From contig CAMJDZ010000006.1 in the NCBI GenBank assembly GCA_946404545.1, positions 1-38,769 on the forward strand: DNA of 38,769 bases. Direction: 5' to 3'. Shown piece after piece: positions 35,817 to 38,769 of this stretch. A model generated the notes under the pieces. That model was not told the origin of the DNA and ran no database searches. It saw only the letters and a program-made list of their open reading frames with translations. Position numbers and translations under genes: made by a program. Origin of the DNA: an uncultured Candidatus Saccharibacteria bacterium. Its GTDB lineage: Bacteria > Patescibacteriota > Saccharimonadia > Saccharimonadales > Saccharimonadaceae. The number at the start of each line of letters is the position of its first letter. Position 1 is the stretch's first letter.

Positions 35817-37544
35817 CTAAAAGAGATAATTCAAATAATCTTTCATCATTCTGGAGCCAGAAATAATCGCAAGATAAGCGACTAATTCCTTGCGTACCCA
35901 ATATTCGAGATCAAAATCATTGTTCCAGGCTGCAGCGGCGGCTTCCATCTGGCGATAAAGCTCGGTGCACTCTTCGGCTTCAGTCTTACCTTTAATGCTG
36001 AGATAGTTATCGGAAGGCATATCGGCGACACCGCCATCGTGGGTCGAAATGAGGAGACCGAGGTTGGCAATATCCTTCATCCAGCTCGTACCGCAGGCCT
36101 CAAGGCCGACAATCGGCGTATTAATGGAGCTATTAGCGCCAACAGATAGTGCGAAGCCTAATTCTTCGTCGTAATCTGGCAAATAATGTACGCGCTCACG
36201 CAAAACCGGATGCTTATCGATGAGGTGAAGAAGCTTCATGAGACGGTCAAACATGCGGTTGTCGCCCATATGGACGCGGCCAGCAAGGATGTAGTGCGCA
36301 TTATTCTGCTCGAGAATCTCGGCGAGTCGCTCTGGGTTTTCAAATGGCAACCATGGACGCTTGTAATCGACGAAGCGACGCTTGAAATCAAAGAGCATCG
36401 CGTCTTCTGGGATTTGGACAGGTTTACCGTACTGATCGGTGCGGTTTGCGAGGATCTCGTTGAGCTTTTTACGGCCGGCGAGCTTTAGCTTGCGAATATC
36501 GGCGGCGGAAACCGCATTTACGGCTTCTTCAAGCTTTTCCTCTGGTGGCAAATCGAACTTATCGAGAATGTTCTTATCGTAGAAGTACTCCATGATTTCC
36601 GGAAGCACCCAAGTGCGCATATGAATACCGTTCGTGACAGATTTGAACTTAATCTTATTGCCGTTAATATCGTGGTAATTTGCGACCCGTGCGTGCAATT
36701 TGCTCACACCGCTGCGAAGCTCGGCAATTTCGACGGTCGGCGTAGAGAGTTGAATACGGCCATTCGTGAACTTATCCGAGAGCCAGCGCTTGACGGCGAC
36801 ACTCTTGATATTCGGAAAAACGTACTGCTCGAACTGGGAATAATTGAAGCTCGCTTCCGCTGCCTGCACGAGCGTGTGGTTCGTGTAGAGCGTGTGTTTG
36901 CGGGTATAGACTACTGCTTCATAGAAATCCATGCCGGAGCTCACAAGCTCATCGAGACGGGCTACGGCGGCAAAGAAAGTGGCGACTTCGTTAAGTTGAA
37001 TGACGGCTGGGCGCAAACCGACGAGCTTGAGTGCTTGATAGCCGCCAAAACCCAGCGCCACCTCCTGATAGAGGCGATGATCGGAACCGGATTCGCCGGA
37101 ATATAGCTCACCAAAATTCGGCTCAGTGATGCAAAGGAAACGGGAAGAGCCGAGTTGTTTTTCGATTACTTCGAGCTCGACAGCAGTTGTTGAAGTCTTG
37201 ATGCGGACCGTATCGATAAATTCAAAGCCATAATCTCGGTAGTGCTGCTCGGTATGAAAATCAATCTGCTTCATGTCTTCCATGCGCTGATGTGATTCCC
37301 ACGGATAGAATGGGGTAACGAGCACGAATGGCACGGAAAGCTGCTCGGCAACACGGCGCATATCTGCTGCGAGTACGCCTAGGCCGCCGCCACCACGAAT
37401 ACCGTTGCTTTTATCATAAGTCTCAATCGTCCAATAACAATAAGGGCGCTCTGGCGAGAGCTTGTGGGTCATCTTTTCGCGCTTAATCGCCGAGTAAAAC
37501 TCCTCGACGTCCTCAACGCTCTCTAATGGTTGAAATCTTTCCAC
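35817..37544 (-). CDS. Alpha-glucan phosphorylase (GT35), short form
   Basis: A 575-residue glycogen/starch phosphorylase-like enzyme. GT35 landmarks are GGGGLGVLAADMRRVAE, YTNHTLVQAAEASF, NGIHMRTW, FVDYKRPWLPF, and the PLP region GANSSINTPIVGLEACGTSWMKDIANLGLLISTHDGG, with the PLP Lys at about 490. It is much shorter than muscle or E. coli forms (about 800-840), matching the compact alpha-glucan phosphorylases. It releases glucose-1-phosphate from stored or scavenged glucan. GTG 37544 follows AAGGAAAAGG. It has its own TGC-TAAAAT promoter. Confidence 0.85.
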   Translation of the reverse strand: MERFQPLESVEDVEEFYSAIKREKMTHKLSPERPYCYWTIETYDKSNGIRGGGGLGVLAADMRRVAEQLSVPFVLVTPFYPWESHQRMEDMKQIDFHTEQHYRDYGFEFIDTVRIKTSTTAVELEVIEKQLGSSRFLCITEPNFGELYSGESGSDHRLYQEVALGFGGYQALKLVGLRPAVIQLNEVATFFAAVARLDELVSSGMDFYEAVVYTRKHTLYTNHTLVQAAEASFNYSQFEQYVFPNIKSVAVKRWLSDKFTNGRIQLSTPTVEIAELRSGVSKLHARVANYHDINGNKIKFKSVTNGIHMRTWVLPEIMEYFYDKNILDKFDLPPEEKLEEAVNAVSAADIRKLKLAGRKKLNEILANRTDQYGKPVQIPEDAMLFDFKRRFVDYKRPWLPFENPERLAEILEQNNAHYILAGRVHMGDNRMFDRLMKLLHLIDKHPVLRERVHYLPDYDEELGFALSVGANSSINTPIVGLEACGTSWMKDIANLGLLISTHDGGVADMPSDNYLSIKGKTEAEECTELYRQMEAAAAAWNNDFDLEYWVRKELVAYLAIISGSRMMKDYLNYLF

Positions 37545-37579
37545 CCTTTTCCTTAACGTTATGCTTAAAAACTATCCTT

Positions 37580-37588
37580 ATTTTAGCA
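37580..37588 (-). promoter_or_regulatory. Extended -10 promoter of the glucan phosphorylase gene
   Basis: Minus strand TGC-TAAAAT, hexamer 37580-37585; predicted start near 37573. Confidence 0.65.
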
Positions 37589-37590
37589 CG

Positions 37591-37623
37591 AAAAAAGGCC
37601 GCAAAACAAGAATTGCGACCTTT
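37591..37623 (-). terminator. Terminator of the PlsC-like gene
   Basis: Minus strand AAAGGTCGCAA/TTGCGGCCTTT hairpin (one G-U pair) followed by TTTTTT. Confidence 0.85.
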
Positions 37624-37626
37624 CTA

Positions 37627-38622
37627 TCAGCCAGGTTTGACGATTCGATCTTTGGCTTCGTTGACTTCGAATTCGTACGCGATACGCTTCATGAAGCTAC
37701 GCTCAATACATCTTGCGTCACACGCCGCTTCACGCGCCTCGAGCTCTTCTGCGACCGTCTTTGCGCCAATCTCTTTACAGATGATGAACTTGTAGTTCAT
37801 GAGCAAATTCAGGCCTCTCGTGGCGAATTTCGGCGGGATGATAGCAACCGGCACGAAGCCAAATTCCTCGACGTTCAGCTTGACTAGCTTCAGCGCAAGC
37901 ATCGACATTGTCGCCGGCGAAATCGGCTTCTTGCCGTCGGAAATAGCTTGGCTTTCAAACAAGTATTTCTTGCGAGTTGCGCTAGGCGCTACGAGCACAA
38001 TCTGGCCATCCTTGACGAACTCGGCGCAACGATCGACGTAAGCGCCGGTGAAAGCGCGTGTCAGGATGCTTATCCGCGCCCTCGCCTCGATTGTCTTGGC
38101 GTGCCTCAGTAGCTTGTTCTTTGCTGACGGTGTAATAATCGGCGTCAACTCAAAACCGTACTGACGGAGCTCGTCAATTACCGGCACTAAAGCTTCGTAC
38201 CAGATGAGATTTACTGGGAAAAGGTAAGTCCGATCCGGATAATAAGCCATGCAGAGATACATCAAGCGGATAATCTCGCCAAGTGACGGATGATTGAATC
38301 CAATTACGAGACCGTGCTTAGACTCAGGAAAATCCGTCTCGCCTATGATTACCAAAGGCGCGCCGCTCTTAAAGATGCGACAAAGCGTGTATTTGTTTGC
38401 GTCCATCTCGTCGATAGCTGGATCTTTCTCGCGGATTTTTTGGGCTTTCTTTTTGGTAATGCTAATAAAAAAACGGCACGCCAACCGTACCCAGAAATTC
38501 GCGAAATTCAACGCGCCGCAACCGAAACTTCTCAAAAGGGAGAAACGGGCCGCAGCGAGATCGCCAATCAAATCACGAGGTTGTATCTGACTGATTTCTA
38601 AAATTGAGAGCTTTTTTCTCAA
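37627..38622 (-). CDS. PlsC-like acyltransferase
   Basis: A 331-residue protein with an acyltransferase core. GLVIGFNHPSLGEIIRL is the NHxxxxD-like motif with Glu in place of Asp. FPVNLIWYEA and IVLVAPSATRKKYLF (EGTR position) follow. The N-terminus has one hydrophobic stretch (FANFWVRLACRFFISI), so it probably associates with the membrane. It should acylate lysophosphatidic acid or a related lipid, but the altered motif leaves the donor and acceptor open. The start chosen is TTG 38622, after GGGGGTGGG; an in-frame GTG 9 nt upstream overlaps the ribosome site. A CdsA-like gene elsewhere in the window fits the same lipid pathway. Confidence 0.75.
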   Translation of the reverse strand: MRKKLSILEISQIQPRDLIGDLAAARFSLLRSFGCGALNFANFWVRLACRFFISITKKKAQKIREKDPAIDEMDANKYTLCRIFKSGAPLVIIGETDFPESKHGLVIGFNHPSLGEIIRLMYLCMAYYPDRTYLFPVNLIWYEALVPVIDELRQYGFELTPIITPSAKNKLLRHAKTIEARARISILTRAFTGAYVDRCAEFVKDGQIVLVAPSATRKKYLFESQAISDGKKPISPATMSMLALKLVKLNVEEFGFVPVAIIPPKFATRGLNLLMNYKFIICKEIGAKTVAEELEAREAACDARCIERSFMKRIAYEFEVNEAKDRIVKPG

Positions 38623-38663
38623 TTGACCCACCCCCTTTCAAAGTACTTCTTGTGGATACCGCT

Positions 38664-38669
38664 ATTATA
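38664..38669 (-). promoter_or_regulatory. -10 promoter element of the PlsC-like gene
   Basis: Minus strand TATAAT, hexamer 38664-38669, preceded by TG directly; leader of about 35 nt with AAAGGGGG. Confidence 0.6.
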
Positions 38670-38696
38670 CAATATTTTGCATATTTTTTCAGCTCG

Positions 38697-38705
38697 TGCT
38701 ATAAT
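38697..38705 (+). promoter_or_regulatory. Extended -10 promoter of tRNA-Gln
   Basis: TGC-TATAAT, hexamer 38700-38705; predicted start near 38712, about 7 nt before the tRNA. Confidence 0.7.
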
Positions 38706-38718
38706 CCTATTTGTCCGT

Positions 38719-38769
38719 TGGGGATTCGCCAAGTGGTAAGGCAGTGGGTTCTGGTCCCACCATTCGGGG
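38719..38769 (+). tRNA. tRNA-Gln (anticodon CUG), truncated by the window end
   Basis: Begins TGGGGAT (acceptor 5' strand), D arm, anticodon stem GTGGG/CCCAC with loop TTCTGGT (anticodon CTG), then the variable region CATTCGGGG typical of tRNA-Gln. The T arm and 3' acceptor strand fall outside the window. Confidence 0.9.

Overview
The window looks like a streamlined, host-associated bacterium of the Candidate Phyla Radiation, most likely Candidatus Saccharibacteria (TM7). Gene order is compact with many 1-30 nt overlaps and the standard code is used (TGA is a normal stop in several genes). Surface genes are Gram-positive in style: two FemA/FemB-type transferases, two MurF-like proteins, LicD, a TagD-type cytidylyltransferase and an LCP ligase. 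bL33 has no cysteines. This assignment rests on gene content and style only. Two start-signal styles alternate. Many housekeeping operons appear leaderless: an extended -10 box (TGN-TAWAAT) ends 6-10 nt before the ATG. Most small accessory genes have a 25-110 nt leader, a strong GGAGG-type Shine-Dalgarno site and their own intrinsic terminator.

Layout. 1-3.1 kb: tRNA-Leu, an FAD-linked oxidase, trigger factor. 3.1-5.4 kb: three tandem small paralogous genes, each a promoter-gene-terminator cassette, then two Cys-rich metal-binding proteins transcribed divergently. 5.4-7.4 kb (minus): YgjV-like membrane protein, SpoU/TrmH methyltransferase, a short KsgA/Erm-type methyltransferase, a small Lys-tailed membrane protein. 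7.4-13.1 kb (plus): an envelope operon (MurF-like ligase, alpha/beta hydrolase, FemAB x2, DUF308 membrane protein, Mur-ligase-like protein with a degenerate P-loop). 13.1-15.9 kb: parA-parB-frr and a membrane-anchored protein. 16.0-21.0 kb (minus): licD, tagD-like, acyltransferase-3 and LCP genes, consistent with making and attaching a phosphate-containing surface polymer. 21.4-24.7 kb: tRNA-Thr, unknown small genes, trxA-trxB, rpmG, and a single-pass membrane protein. 24.8-27.0 and 34.8-35.8 kb (minus): rplA, cdsA-like, rplK and nusG, secE. 35.8-38.6 kb: short alpha-glucan phosphorylase and PlsC-like acyltransferase. The window ends inside tRNA-Gln.

The most interesting part is an accessory island at about 27.15-34.78 kb, between nusG and rplK, which sit close together in most bacteria. 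A tight four-gene minus-strand operon encodes a protein-kinase-like protein with lost catalytic residues, a vWA/MIDAS protein, a divergent adenylosuccinate-synthetase (PurA) paralogue and a SAM-like/helical protein. It is flanked by a plus-strand P-loop kinase-CYTH fusion (divergent promoter), a plus-strand protein with a minimal-nucleotidyltransferase motif, and a small unknown gene. I recognise no described system with exactly this set. The parts suggest a nucleotide-metabolite or nucleotide-signalling pathway with a vWA/pseudokinase scaffold, loosely like TerY-type vWA-kinase modules. The function is inference.
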